64,000 nt of DNA from Mesorhizobium sp. AR07 (GTDB taxonomy: Bacteria; Pseudomonadota; Alphaproteobacteria; Rhizobiales; Rhizobiaceae): assembly GCF_024746815.1 (NCBI RefSeq), contig NZ_CP080527.1, forward strand, positions 248,001-312,000, given 5' to 3'. Below, one piece after another: positions 8,358-18,094 of this stretch. The notes beneath the pieces were generated by a model, which was given only the letters and a program-made list of their open reading frames with translations, was not told where the DNA came from and searched no databases. The translations under genes and the position numbers were made by a program. Position 1 is the first letter of the stretch. Each line of letters starts with the position of its first letter.

Positions 8358-9467
8358 ATGAATAGCGACACCAGAGCGTTCGTGAATTTCCACGAAGTGC
8401 AAAAAAGCTACGACGGCTCTTCCCTCGTCGTGCAGTCCCTTTCCCTTGCTATAGCAAAGGGAGAATTTCTCACGATGCTAGGCCCATCAGGGTCGGGGAA
8501 GACAACGTCGCTAATGATGCTTGCAGGTTTCGAGCGGCCCACCGGCGGCAAGATCACCGTAGCAGGCCGGGACCTAACGAACGTTCCTCCTCACCGGAGG
8601 GATATCGGCATGGTCTTTCAAAACTATGCTTTGTTTCCTCACATGACAATCGAGGAGAACGTGGCGTTCCCCCTTGTGGCGCGCAAGATGCCGAAGCCGG
8701 AGATTGCATCCCGCGTAAGCGGCGCGCTGGAACGGATCCGCATGGGCGCATTGGCGCACCGTCGCCCCGCCCAGCTTTCGGGTGGACAGCAGCAGAGAGT
8801 GGCCCTTGCCCGCGCTCTGGTGTTCGAGCCTTCGCTTGTGCTGATGGATGAACCCCTGGGCGCGCTCGACAAGCAGCTTCGCGAACACATGCAGATGGAG
8901 ATCAAGCATCTGCACGAGGAGCTCGGCCTTACCGTGGTGTATGTCACGCATAACCAGGACGAAGCCTTGGCTATGTCCGACCGCGTGGCGGTATTCAACA
9001 ACGGCATTATTGAGCAGGTCGGCCCTGCCCGCGCGATTTATGAATCCCCTGAAACGGCATTCGTCTCGTCATTCGTGGGTGAGAATAACCACCTGAGCGG
9101 CGTGATCTCTTCGGCTGCTCGCAACGTGTGCGTCGTGACGGTCGGAAAAGTCGACATGCAATGCGTAGCCGTCGGATCCTTGAAGCGGGGTGATAGCGCG
9201 GTGGTCTCGCTTCGTCCTGAGCGCGTGTCGTTGGTACATGATGGTGCGGTTTTCGCCAACACCGCCAAAGCTATCGCAAAGGAAGTGGTCTACTTCGGAG
9301 ATCATCTGCGCCTGTCGTGTCAGCTCGAAGACGGGCAGACCGTGACGATGAAACAGCCGAACAGGGACGGGATCGCACAAATCTCCGTCGGTCAGGCCGT
9401 GCTGCTCGGTTGGCAAGCAACCGACGCGCGGACCTTTTCATCCGATGGAGTGCCTGGCCATGGCTGA
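8358..9467 (+). CDS. ABC transporter ATP-binding protein, PotA-type
   Basis: The 369-aa ATPase has Walker A GPSGSGKTTS, signature LSGGQQQRVALARAL, Walker B VLMDEPLGALD and the H-loop VTHNQDEAL. A C-terminal TOBE-type domain with SLRPERVSL follows. The ATG at 8358 is chosen because the residues upstream of it in the same frame lie in the gap after the binding-protein gene and do not resemble the family. It energises the two permeases that follow and overlaps the first of them by 8 nt. Confidence 0.92.
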   Translation: MNSDTRAFVNFHEVQKSYDGSSLVVQSLSLAIAKGEFLTMLGPSGSGKTTSLMMLAGFERPTGGKITVAGRDLTNVPPHRRDIGMVFQNYALFPHMTIEENVAFPLVARKMPKPEIASRVSGALERIRMGALAHRRPAQLSGGQQQRVALARALVFEPSLVLMDEPLGALDKQLREHMQMEIKHLHEELGLTVVYVTHNQDEALAMSDRVAVFNNGIIEQVGPARAIYESPETAFVSSFVGENNHLSGVISSAARNVCVVTVGKVDMQCVAVGSLKRGDSAVVSLRPERVSLVHDGAVFANTAKAIAKEVVYFGDHLRLSCQLEDGQTVTMKQPNRDGIAQISVGQAVLLGWQATDARTFSSDGVPGHG

Positions 9468-10710
9468 TGGGGCTGCGGCTGTCTTCGTGACACCTAAAGA
9501 AATCGCCCGGCAGGTCGCGCGTTCTCGACGGAGCGAAACGCGGAAGGGCCTTCTCCTTCTGGCGCCTGCGTTGCTGTTCCTGTTCTTCACCTTTCTCCTT
9601 CCGCTCGGCTACATTTTCCGCTTGAGCGTTTACGATCCGACCATTCACGATGGACTGCCTCGGACCGTAGAGGCACTTCAGAACTGGAGTGGACGCGGTG
9701 CCCCCGACGAGCAGACGTTTCAGGCTCTCGCACACGATCTGATCGAAGCCCGGCAGGCGGATACAGTCGGCTCCATAGCCAATCGACTGAACGTCGAGGC
9801 CGCTGGGCTTCGTAGTGCTCTCACAAGAACGGCGCGGCGCCTCGGGCAGAACCCTCCCACCGATCACTATTCAGAATGGTTCTTACGAGCGGATCCTGTG
9901 TGGGGTGAACAATCGACCTGGCAGGCCATCAATCAGTTGCGTAGCTCTGTGAGCGCCAACTATTACCTGGCAGCGGTGGATCTCCGCCGGAGCGCGTCAG
10001 GCGCCGTCGAACGCGTTCCTGAAGAGAACCGTATCCACACCACGCTCTTCGCGAGAACCTTTCTCGTTGCGTTTTCAGTGACAGCACTCTGCATCCTTCT
10101 TGGCTATCCCGTGGCCTATCTGATCGCGACGTCGTCGAAGCTTCTCGGCTCGATTATGATTGTCTTCGTCCTTTTGCCATTCTGGACATCCCTGCTTGTT
10201 CGTACCACCGGCTGGATCGTGCTTTTGCAATCTCAGGGCGTTCTAAACGACCTGCTCGTTTACCTCGGGGTCATCTCGGACGAGCACAGGGTGAGGATGA
10301 TCTACAACCTTGCCGGCACCCTGATCGCCATGACGCACATCCTTCTGCCCTTCTTCATCCTCCCGCTTTACAGCGTGATGGTTTCAATATCTCCGATGTA
10401 CATGCGTGCTGCCCAATCGCTGGGTGCCCATCGGTTCTACGCCTTCTGGAAGGTCTACTTTCCAAACACACTGCCGGGCGTTGGCTCAGGGGCCCTTCTC
10501 GTCTTTATCCTTGCCGTTGGATACTACATCACGCCCGCTCTTGTCGGCGGACAATCCGGTCAGATGATCTCCAACATAATCGCGTTCCATGTTCAGTCGT
10601 CGCTTAACTGGGGTCTAGCCGCGGCTCTGGGCATGATACTCCTGTCCGTCGTCCTGGTCCTCTACGCCGTCTACCACCGATATTTCGGCGCCAACCGACT
10701 GGTGACCTGA
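9460..10710 (+). CDS. ABC transporter permease, PotB-type
   Basis: A 416-aa inner-membrane permease with about six transmembrane helices. One helix lies near residues 35-55. A long soluble insertion of about 130 residues separates it from the remaining helices, which carry the permease (EAA) loop AAQSLGAHRFYAFWKVYFP. The ATG at 9460 has GGAG upstream and overlaps the ATPase stop; an ATG at 9445 is also possible. The large periplasmic insertion after helix 1 makes it longer than the usual 280-300 aa PotB; similar long forms occur in other transporters of this class. Confidence 0.88.
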   Translation: MADGAAAVFVTPKEIARQVARSRRSETRKGLLLLAPALLFLFFTFLLPLGYIFRLSVYDPTIHDGLPRTVEALQNWSGRGAPDEQTFQALAHDLIEARQADTVGSIANRLNVEAAGLRSALTRTARRLGQNPPTDHYSEWFLRADPVWGEQSTWQAINQLRSSVSANYYLAAVDLRRSASGAVERVPEENRIHTTLFARTFLVAFSVTALCILLGYPVAYLIATSSKLLGSIMIVFVLLPFWTSLLVRTTGWIVLLQSQGVLNDLLVYLGVISDEHRVRMIYNLAGTLIAMTHILLPFFILPLYSVMVSISPMYMRAAQSLGAHRFYAFWKVYFPNTLPGVGSGALLVFILAVGYYITPALVGGQSGQMISNIIAFHVQSSLNWGLAAALGMILLSVVLVLYAVYHRYFGANRLVT

Positions 10711-10720
10711 GGAACGCGAT

Positions 10721-11560
10721 ATGAACAGCTACACCATTGAGATAGTTTGGTCGGTTCTCTTCCGCGTCATTTGCTGGGCGATCCTGATCTTTCTCATTAC
10801 GCCGATATTCATCATCGTGCCGCTCTCCTTCAATGCGGAGCCCTACTTCACATTCACCAACGGTATGCTGCACTTTCAGTCGGACGCGTTCTCGATGCGA
10901 TGGTACGAAGCATTCATTTCAGATGCAGGCTGGATAGTCGCCGTCCGCAACAGCTTCTTCGTCGGGACTCTTTCGACGCTTCTAGCGACGGCGCTTGGTA
11001 CCCTTGCTGCTTTGGGGCTCAACAAGCACCTTCCCATGCGCAGCCTGCTCGTGAGCCTTCTCCTGGCCCCGATGATCGTCCCGATTGTGGTGCTGGCTAC
11101 CGGAACCTATTTTGTCTTTGCCAAGGTAGGTCTCGTTGACAGCTATCTCGGGCTGGTGCTCGCTCATTCTACCTTGGGACTGCCGTTCGTCGTCGTGACA
11201 GTGCTGGCCAGCCTCTCGAACTTCGATCAGGGCCTCGTGCGTGCAGGTCTCATTTCGGGAGCGCATCCGACGATGGTCTTTCGTCGCGTCACACTGCCCC
11301 TTATCGCACCGGGCGTCCTTTCCGGCGCGGCGCTGGCCTTCGTGACATCGTTCGACGAAGCCGTGATCACGCTCTTCCTGTCCCCAAGTCCGGGATACTA
11401 CACGGTTCCCCGCAAAATGTGGTCCGGGTTGCGTGAACAGATCAGCCCCACCATCCTGGCCGTCGCCACCACCTGGATCGTTCTCTCGTTGGTGCTGATG
11501 ATCCTGATGGGAATGCTGCGGCGCCAGTCCGCCAAGCGCTCGGCGAAACCAGTTCGGTAG
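10721..11560 (+). CDS. ABC transporter permease, PotC-type
   Basis: A 279-aa inner-membrane permease with six predicted helices and the cytoplasmic loop RAGLISGAHPTMVFRRVTLP that contacts the ATPase. It follows the PotB-type gene by 10 nt with GAGG before the start, and closes the cluster 1 importer operon. The C-terminus is basic (RRQSAKRSAK), as is common in the family. Confidence 0.9.
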   Translation: MNSYTIEIVWSVLFRVICWAILIFLITPIFIIVPLSFNAEPYFTFTNGMLHFQSDAFSMRWYEAFISDAGWIVAVRNSFFVGTLSTLLATALGTLAALGLNKHLPMRSLLVSLLLAPMIVPIVVLATGTYFVFAKVGLVDSYLGLVLAHSTLGLPFVVVTVLASLSNFDQGLVRAGLISGAHPTMVFRRVTLPLIAPGVLSGAALAFVTSFDEAVITLFLSPSPGYYTVPRKMWSGLREQISPTILAVATTWIVLSLVLMILMGMLRRQSAKRSAKPVR

Positions 11561-12250
11561 CTGAACAGAAGAAGCTCCGGCCCGCTCCTGGGACAGGAAT
11601 TCATGAACGATTACGTTGGGGACGAGCCGCTATTCATCCTGTCGGCAACAAACGAAGTGGGTGTCGCAGGTTCAAGTTGGCAGGCTGATGCACTCCGTGC
11701 GGTGCCCAAAAGAGTTGGCGAGATCCACCATTCTGTGGGAAGTCATCCCTTCCACGGCCAAGGTGAAAGTTGCCCTGAGCCAATGAGCAATCCTTCCAGA
11801 ATTTGCCGAGTACTTCGCTGTTGCGCGTCCTCTCGCCCCGCACGCTCTGACCCCTCCTTGCTCGCATCCGGGAGGGTGTCCCCGATGACACGATCCGCGC
11901 GGAGCGCATGTAGACCTTTGGTTTTCGGATCGAGCGATGCGCCGGGCACCGTCACAAGATCTTCGGCCGCCGCTGTGGCACCGCTTAACTCGGCGACCAG
12001 ATCGCCCCTTGTATGTTCCAATGTCATGGCTCGAAAAAGTCAATGTACATCGGCCTATTGCAAGGTTCGTTGGCGCATCGCTTACCGCTGATGCGCGGGA
12101 GCGCGATTAGCACCGCTTACGGCGACTACGCCCGGCTTTCCGCACCTTCCCGCGGCGGCCGTCCAAGATTAAATAGGCCAACGGTTTGCTCGCTGAAAGG
12201 TGACGTGTTGCGGCGGTCAATTTTCACCGGGAGATGCCTGTTGGCAGGGC
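11561..12250. other. No gene recognised; probable degraded sequence
   Basis: This stretch between the cluster 1 transporter and a methyltransferase pseudogene contains reading frames on both strands with no recognisable family. A 94-residue minus-strand frame (11743-12027) has plausible protein composition but no start signal or motif that I can name. It looks like eroded sequence, as does the region that follows. Confidence 0.4.
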
Positions 12251-13088
12251 TCAGACCAATTCGCCCGGCGGTGCAGAAACGTGGCAGGATGCGTAAATAT
12301 AGCCAGTCGTGCGCTCCAAGCAATCCTCCATGCCGAGCTTGGTCATCGCGGTTAGGATAGCCCGCCGTTCCTTCACTGTCGAGAAGCGGCGCTGGCGCTG
12401 TCTGAAGCGGTCTACAAGCCTGGTTTCCAGTCCGAAATCCCGAAGGGCCATTGCGATATTGTCATAGCTGAAGGGATGCATTGCCAAGGCAACGACCCAC
12501 GGGCGACACGTTGCAGACGCATCATATACTCGTGCAAATGTTGGCTCTGTGGCGTAACCCACACAGCCTGTACTGATGACGACATCCGCACCCGCGAGAT
12601 CGCAGCGTTCCTCGACCGTCAAGTCACGGGTTTCCAGATCAGCCATGATACCGGCTTTCAGCAGGCCCAGAACTCGCGCATAGCGAACAGCCCGGAACGA
12701 CGGGTCCACGCCGACGAACTGGATGTCGTCTCGGAGGCCGCGATTGCGAAAGAAGGCACGATGCTCGATCTCGTGTCGGCGCGAGAGCGATCCGCTAGGT
12801 CTCAGATAGGCAGCATACAGATCGTCGAGACTGAGATCGGTGCGGAGTAAGGCGGCGTTAATGCCATAGGAGAAACCGACGTCGATAATCTTCAATCTGG
12901 TTTTCTTTTCGAACGCGTCGATAATCGGCAAATATCCTTTCGAAAACCGGCTTGGCCCGATCGGGGATCACATTCTCTAAGGACAGATGCGCGCGAAAAT
13001 AAGCGTGCGGCCGCCTGGAATTATAGGCTGCCGCGAAATCATGCTTCGCCCCCTGAATGTTGGCGCGCCCTGCACCCGATAGCGCCAT
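12251..13088 (-). pseudogene. Class I methyltransferase pseudogene (frameshifted copy)
   Basis: The two halves match the intact methyltransferase at 17225 along their length. An N-terminal part (KHDFAAAYNSRRPHAYFRAHL ending at FADYRR) runs in one frame from 13088. The rest (KIIDVGFSYGINAALL onward) runs in another frame, because one extra base lies near 12930. The motif I glycine position is changed (GFSYG against GCSYG in the intact copy). It is therefore a decayed duplicate. It sits directly beside IS6 debris, which probably marks the rearrangement that separated the two copies. Confidence 0.78.
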
Positions 13089-13109
13089 CGTGCCCCTCAC
13101 TGCCCAGTC

Positions 13110-13261
13110 GCTCCAGGGCCTTCCGGGAGAAGCGCTAGGCTGCCGGCAGGTCGCGATGTTCGCTGAAGAAGAACTCGACCGTGTCGCCGACGCCGTCGAC
13201 GGCACGATAGAGATACATCCATTGGCCGCGTATCTTGATGGATGGATGTCTCGTCCATGTG
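13110..13261 (-). pseudogene. IS6-family transposase fragment (middle part)
   Basis: On the minus strand the reading DET, IKIRGQWMYLYRAVDGVGDTVEFFFSEHRDLPAA corresponds to the part of an IS6/IS240 transposase starting at the first catalytic Asp. A few extra bases after DET shift the frame. It continues the fragment at 13654-13902, from which it is separated by an inserted LysR piece. Confidence 0.72.
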
Positions 13262-13653
13262 CGCAATCGCACCCGTCGATCGCGGTTGACGTCACCATCG
13301 ACCAGAGCAGCAATCTGCGCCGGCGCATGGATGACCGCGCCCTCGACATCACGCTGCTCACCAGCTCCTTTAAGACCGGTACACTCGGTGCCGAGGTCCT
13401 GCTCACCGAGCCGAGCCAAGGGCGGCTGCGCACATCTGCGCGAGCCGCTACCGGTGTCGCTGTGGGAAGAAGGCTGCGCCTGGCGGGCTGGCGCCCTGGA
13501 GGCGCTTGGCCGCGAGGGCCGCAACTGCCGCATTGCCTATATCAGTGCACACACGGCCGGCCAGCGCGCCGCGATCATGGCGGATCTTGCAGTCGCGCCG
13601 CTTCCGAAATCGTTCCTCGGCAGCGACATGGTCGAGCTGTGCCCGAAGGACGG
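13262..13653 (+). pseudogene. LysR-type regulator fragment inserted in IS6 remnant
   Basis: Plus-strand frames contain RRMDDRALDITLLTSSF and AEVLLTEP, then in another frame LPVSLWEEGCAWRAGALEALG and HTAGQRAAIMADLAVAPLPKS. This is the effector-binding domain of a LysR-type regulator, broken by frameshift. The piece lacks the DNA-binding N-terminus. It sits between two adjoining parts of a minus-strand IS6 transposase and is bounded by CATGTG on both sides (13256-13261 and 13654-13659). Confidence 0.68.
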
Positions 13654-13902
13654 CATGTGCCACTTGCCGGTGACGGCGCGCTTGCGCCCGTTGAAGCGCT
13701 CCATAAGCTGGGGCGAGAAGTGAACGACCCAACGGTGCACAGTCGAATGGTCGACGTTCAGGCCGCGTTCGGCCATCATCTCCTCCAGATCGCGCAGGAT
13801 GAGATCGTAGGCCAGATACCAGCGCGCGCACAGCAAGATCACTGATCGGTCGAAATGACGGCCTTTGAACATAGCAAGCGAGCCCAAGATAGGGGTTGCC
13901 AT
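13654..13902 (-). pseudogene. IS6-family transposase fragment (N-terminal part)
   Basis: Minus-strand translation gives MATPILGSLAMFKGRHF, then YDLILRDLEEMMAERGLNVDHST, VHRWVVHFSP and AVTGKWHM, the N-terminal DNA-binding part of an IS6-family transposase up to the residue before the first catalytic Asp. The rest continues at 13261 after the inserted LysR fragment. It is not functional. Confidence 0.78.
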
Positions 13903-13908
13903 TCCGTT

Positions 13909-14065
13909 TGCGACAGGGAAGAAGTCCGCTCGCTCGCCGAGATGATCGCGCCGGCGAGCGAGCATGTCCTCGACTGGTTCCATATCACCATGCGCATGAC
14001 GGTCCTTCGTCAGTTCGCTCAAGGGCTCGAAAACCACGACGGGCAGGCCGGACAGGACCTGCTTG
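13909..14065 (+). pseudogene. ISKra4-type transposase fragment
   Basis: The plus-strand reading includes EHVLDWFHITMRMTVLRQFAQGL, a block I associate with the catalytic region of ISKra4-family transposases. Only about 55 codons remain and neither end of the element is visible. Confidence 0.5.
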
Positions 14066-14149
14066 AAACCCCGCGCAGGAGCCCGCCGATCAGCAGGCCG
14101 CCTGAACTTCACGCAACGCCATCATAGAGCCCGCCGAGCCCACGCGCGT

Positions 14150-14275
14150 GTGCCAATCGTGCGGCCTTGGTCGTATGCGTACGGCGCGACCGAGCCTTTC
14201 TGCTCTTCTTGGCACTGACCGGCGCCCGGGTCTCCGAAGCCACCGGCGTCAACGCAAACGACCCTCCCAGCCAAG
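14150..14275 (+). pseudogene. Tyrosine recombinase fragment
   Basis: The reading RDRAFLLFLALTGARVSEATG is the segment around the first catalytic Arg of phage-integrase-type tyrosine recombinases. Flanking sequence does not continue the family, so only this short relic is left. Confidence 0.5.
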
Positions 14276-14467
14276 GGATGTTACCGCGGAAAACTCCACT
14301 TTCGAACGATCCAGTTTTCAGGGATCGGAGCAACCAAGGCGACGCACGATGGCGCTTCTTCTGCTCCACATACGCTTGGTCATTCTTTCGATAGGCGCGA
14401 GAAACCAGTCCCGATTCAGTGGTGATTGACAGTACCTGAAGCCACGGCCTTTCATGCGGTGGAGAAT

Positions 14468-15202
14468 TCACTCCCTATCGCTATCCATAGCATCTAATTG
14501 CGATAGAACTATTGCCAGATGCGCCTTGTGAATGGTCGCGACCAGCCGCACATCCCGCAAATCAAGTGCGGCGCGGATCATACGAAGCTCAGTCAGCAAA
14601 TCACTAACCTGTCGCGCGAAATCCATACGTTCGAGCAATTGGAACCAAAATTGTGTCGACTGAAAAAACAAAATGTCACTAAGATTCCTAAGGGGTGCGT
14701 TGCTGCTCAGGCCATGGAGGATACCATGCAGGCGAATGATAATGTCGGCGAAGTGCCGCTTATTTCGCTGAGGAAGAAGCGCACGGCAAGATTCCTCTAG
14801 TTCGTCGAACTCTCGAAGAATTTCGCTAGTAATAGGAAGCGCTGTGGACTCCGCCATAGCATCCATCAGCCGCATTCGGACGACATATATGTCGCGGATC
14901 GAGCTTAGGTCGGTGGACGTAACCTCGGTTCCGGTCCCGTGCTGGCTTACTATAAGGCCCTCGTATTCGAGGCGCTGCAAGACGGTACGCATAGGCGTGC
15001 GGCTGACTCCGAATTCAGCCGCGAGCTCCCGCTCGTTCAACCGGCTGCCGGGCTGGTAGTCAAGAAGACAGATGCGGTACCGCAGTGCATGATAAATATC
15101 GGTCTTTGTCATTCGGCCGCTGTTCTGGCTCTGATCGGCAAATTCAGGAGCTTCTGTAACGTTGTAGCTGGTCAAACAGTTATCTCCGAAATAAAAGCGC
15201 AA
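14468..15202 (-). CDS. GntR/FadR-type transcriptional regulator (paralogue of 34077)
   Basis: Up to 244 aa. A winged helix-turn-helix (NERELAAEFGVSRTPMRTVL) follows CLLDYQPGSR, and an FCD-type helical effector domain makes up the rest. It is strikingly similar along its length to the GntR protein at 34077 (for example RMRLMDAMAES, IIRLHGIL, LRDVRLVAT), so the two arose by duplication. The start is uncertain: TTG at 15202, or ATG at 15112, which gives 214 aa beginning MTKTDIYHALR. It lies in eroded surroundings but is itself intact, suggesting it is under selection, probably as a regulator of cluster 2. Confidence 0.85.
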   Translation of the reverse strand: MRFYFGDNCLTSYNVTEAPEFADQSQNSGRMTKTDIYHALRYRICLLDYQPGSRLNERELAAEFGVSRTPMRTVLQRLEYEGLIVSQHGTGTEVTSTDLSSIRDIYVVRMRLMDAMAESTALPITSEILREFDELEESCRALLPQRNKRHFADIIIRLHGILHGLSSNAPLRNLSDILFFQSTQFWFQLLERMDFARQVSDLLTELRMIRAALDLRDVRLVATIHKAHLAIVLSQLDAMDSDRE

Positions 15203-15574
15203 ACTAGGTCCGAGTTCGTAACACTGCAGCGCTACCGAGCGTGACGGATTCGGTTTTCATTAGGCCTGGCAACATAAAAGCTGATGTGGCTGGCGCAGTT
15301 CCTCGCTCGGAACGGCGATGACCTTCTTCCGTAAACCGCTTTCTCTTCACCAGTCCGTCCTTCAATCGAGGTCGAACACTCAATTTAGTTTCAGTCGAAG
15401 GAACTACCCATGGCAGGTTAGGCCATCCGCCCGTCATCCCGAATGGAAGGATCATGGGCAACGAGATCCGCTGAATCCTCGCTGACGTCACCTAGCTCTG
15501 CTATAACGTGCCGCAGAGTCGATACTTCGAGTCTTCACCAGCGGCTAGAAACGCCGCATCACCCCAGCCATCAA
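15203..15574. other. No gene recognised
   Basis: The region holds the presumed promoter of the leftward GntR gene and frames without recognisable families. I see no clear operator or repeat. It leads into an IS5-type fragment. Confidence 0.35.
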
Positions 15575-15790
15575 GCGTCAGGTGCACCTCGGCTCCGCCA
15601 TCGCGCCCGAGATCGGCCACATCAAAAACCGAGCACCGCATGGGCCGCAACTGCCTCGCCGGGCAGCAGAGCGACGTACTCAAGGCATCCTCGCCGTCGC
15701 CGGCTGCAACTTGACCATATACGCAGCTGGTTCAGCCAGTAGTGTTTTGTGGCTTCTCGTCGCCGCCATGCAAGGTCTGCCGATAAAGCT
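15575..15790 (+). pseudogene. IS5-type transposase C-terminal fragment
   Basis: Mixed plus-strand frames give SAIAPEIGHIKN, then EHRMGRNCLAGQQSDVL and VLWLLVAAM. This is the C-terminal block (pEIGHIK, GRN.L.G) of IS5/IS1182-like transposases. Frame changes within it and the missing N-terminus show it is a relic. Confidence 0.6.
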
Positions 15791-15806
15791 CGAAGCCCGC
15801 TCCTTC

Positions 15807-16814
15807 TCATTGTTCGAGGCCGACCCTTTCCAGATGTGGAAAGGTCTTTGCGAACCGTCCGAATTTATGCGCTCCGCAGGTGACGGGTAAATAGCGCGAG
15901 GGATTCGATGGAGACACGTACCGCTCAAGCGGCTCGACCACAGTATCATAATCTGCGTCGATAAAGAACGGAATCGAATAACGCTGGCGCCCGGACGTGT
16001 TCACCACCCGATGAAAGTTGGCAATGTACAGTTCGTTGGTTAGTATTTGCAAAAGCTCGCCGATGTTGATGACGAAAGTCCCGGCAACAGGCGCTCCTTC
16101 AACCCAGACCCCTTCACGATTCATCACCTGGAGTCCTCCGACACTGTCCTGAGCAAGTATCGTGAGACTGCCGTAATCGACGTGCGCGCCAATACCAATA
16201 ACTTTCTCCTCCACCCGTCCGGATTGCGGCGGGTAGCGAAGCAAACGTTGATAAGTGATCGGATCCGTCACCCTGGAGTCAAAAAAATCCCGGGGTAAGT
16301 CGAGGCTCAGCGCGACTCCTCTTAGAAGTTTTGTCGCGAGATCCTTCATTGCCTGGTGAAACGCAAATACAGTCTCACGAAACCCGGGCAGCGCCGACGG
16401 CCACTGGTTCGGACCGAAGAAGGGGCGCTCAAGAGTAGATCGTTCAGGGCCGATGTCAAAACACTCCTTCAAATCCTTGGTGTTCATTGGATCTGTGTTT
16501 TCACCAAAAAACTCCACGTAACCGCGCAAAGCAACTCCCGAATTGCCCATATGAAGTTTCATCTTCTCTTCAAGCGGCTGGTCGAAGAACGCACGGGCCT
16601 GGGCGAACGTGCCGTCCACCAATTGTGCCGACACCCCGTGGTTTTTCACGTACATAAAGCCAACGTTTTCGAATGCCCAGCGGATGTCCTTTGCTACGCC
16701 CAGAGCGCCGCTGTCATCAAGAAGGGGTCCTACATCGACAATAGGTATTTTGTCGAAGGATTGGCGCTGCGCACGAAACCTGTCGTCGAGGCCCAAAAGA
16801 TCGGATTTGGTCAT
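15807..16814 (-). CDS. 2-oxoglutarate/Fe(II) oxygenase, isopenicillin-N-synthase family
   Basis: The 335-aa enzyme has the family's N-terminal domain (IPIVDVGPLLDD) and a double-stranded beta-helix core. Iron ligands are visible as His and Asp in GAHVDYGSLT and the distal His in NFHRVVN; the oxoglutarate-binding Arg is in RYSIPFF. It would use O2 and usually 2-oxoglutarate to hydroxylate or oxidise a small molecule. GGGAGA lies just before the start; ATG at 16820 is an alternative. It lies on the same strand as cluster 2, so oxidative modification of the pathway substrate (for example N-demethylation or hydroxylation) is a reasonable inference. Confidence 0.87.
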   Translation of the reverse strand: MTKSDLLGLDDRFRAQRQSFDKIPIVDVGPLLDDSGALGVAKDIRWAFENVGFMYVKNHGVSAQLVDGTFAQARAFFDQPLEEKMKLHMGNSGVALRGYVEFFGENTDPMNTKDLKECFDIGPERSTLERPFFGPNQWPSALPGFRETVFAFHQAMKDLATKLLRGVALSLDLPRDFFDSRVTDPITYQRLLRYPPQSGRVEEKVIGIGAHVDYGSLTILAQDSVGGLQVMNREGVWVEGAPVAGTFVINIGELLQILTNELYIANFHRVVNTSGRQRYSIPFFIDADYDTVVEPLERYVSPSNPSRYLPVTCGAHKFGRFAKTFPHLERVGLEQ

Positions 16815-17224
16815 AGACATTCTCCCGTTTTTTTGAGGAGGTACGAACACCGTTTGCAGCGCAAAAGTCGCGCCATATCAAAAAGTTCTTTGATTTGAAT
16901 TGGTTGCCTTTACCGGTCCATTTCTGAGTGCATGAAGGGCACCAATTGTAGGGCTTCTGACAATAGAGAAGCCAATTGGATTTGCGGAAGGCACCAGCGG
17001 TCTTAGGCACAGAGTGCGAAGAGAACCCAGTCAGTCTTCAGCCGATCCGCAAGCACACAGGTGGAGACGTTCGTGAGCCGATGTCTGCAGGCCGCTTTTT
17101 ACGTCGGTCCCGCTGGTTGCCACGCGATAAGTAGGCCCGGTATGCCCAGCCTGCGCAAGGAGGGCGGCCCGCACGGCAGCGGCGGCCCTGGCGCTTGAGC
17201 GCCTTGCGTCGACACCGCGTGGCC
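16815..17224. other. No gene recognised
   Basis: About 410 bases between the oxygenase and the methyltransferase. It contains an A/T-richer stretch upstream of the oxygenase (16850-17000) that could hold its promoter, but no convincing -35/-10 pair, palindrome or coding frame stands out. Confidence 0.35.
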
Positions 17225-18094
17225 TCACTGTGATTTCGCCGCGCTGATCAAAGTTCGACCGTAGAGTACTTCGCCGGGCGGTGCAGAGATGTAGCACGAT
17301 GCGTAAACATAGCCCGTCGTGCGCTCCAAGCGATCCTCTATGCCGAGCTCGGCCATAGCAGTCAGGATCGCCTGCCGTTCCGTGGTTGTGGAGAAGCGGC
17401 GCTGGCGTTGTCTGAACCGGTCTACGAGCCTCGTTTCCAACGCAAATTCCCTGAGTGTGGTAGCGATGTCGTCGTAGCTGAAGGGGTGCATTGCAAACAC
17501 CACGACCCACGGGCGTGATGCCGCCGACGCTTTGTATACACGTGCAAAGGTTCGCTCAGTAGCGTAGCCCACACAGCCTGTGCTGATGATGATGTCTGCG
17601 TCCGCTAGGGCGCAACGTTCCTTCACCGTTAAGTCCCGGGCTTCTAGATCAGCCGGGATGCCACCCTCCAGAAGGCCTTGGTTGCGGGCATAGCGGACAG
17701 CGCGGAACGACGGGTCCACGCCGACAAATCGGATATCATCACGAAGGCCGCAACTGTGAAAGAACGCGCTATGCTCGATGTCGAGTCGGCGTGAAAGCGA
17801 TCCGCTGGATCCCAGATACTCAGCATACAAATCGTCGAGATCGAGATCGCTGCGCAGCAAAGCAGCGTTGACGCCGTAGGAGCAACCGATATCAACGATC
17901 TTCAGCTCGGTCTTGTTGCGCAGGCGTCGATAATCGGCGAAGATCCTTTCGAAGACGGGCTTGGCCCGATCTGGAATTGTATAGTCTAAGGCTAGATGCG
18001 CACGAAAATAGGCATGCGGCCACTTGCGGTTATACGCTCCGGAGAAGTCGTGCTTCACCCACTGGACGCTGCTGCGCATTACACTCGCCATCAT
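17225..18094 (-). CDS. SAM-dependent class I methyltransferase, intact copy
   Basis: The 289-aa protein has motif I as KIVDIGCSYGVNAALL (residues about 70-85), an acidic post-I segment and FVGVDPSFRAVRYAR, followed by ADIIISTGCVGYAT. It would transfer a methyl group from S-adenosylmethionine; the substrate is not evident. ATG at 18094 is preceded by AAAGGA at a suitable distance. A frameshifted copy lies at 12251. Its location on the same strand between the 2OG oxygenase and purU links it loosely to cluster 2, but gaps of about 410 and 660 bases separate it from its neighbours. Confidence 0.78.
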   Translation of the reverse strand: MMASVMRSSVQWVKHDFSGAYNRKWPHAYFRAHLALDYTIPDRAKPVFERIFADYRRLRNKTELKIVDIGCSYGVNAALLRSDLDLDDLYAEYLGSSGSLSRRLDIEHSAFFHSCGLRDDIRFVGVDPSFRAVRYARNQGLLEGGIPADLEARDLTVKERCALADADIIISTGCVGYATERTFARVYKASAASRPWVVVFAMHPFSYDDIATTLREFALETRLVDRFRQRQRRFSTTTERQAILTAMAELGIEDRLERTTGYVYASCYISAPPGEVLYGRTLISAAKSQ

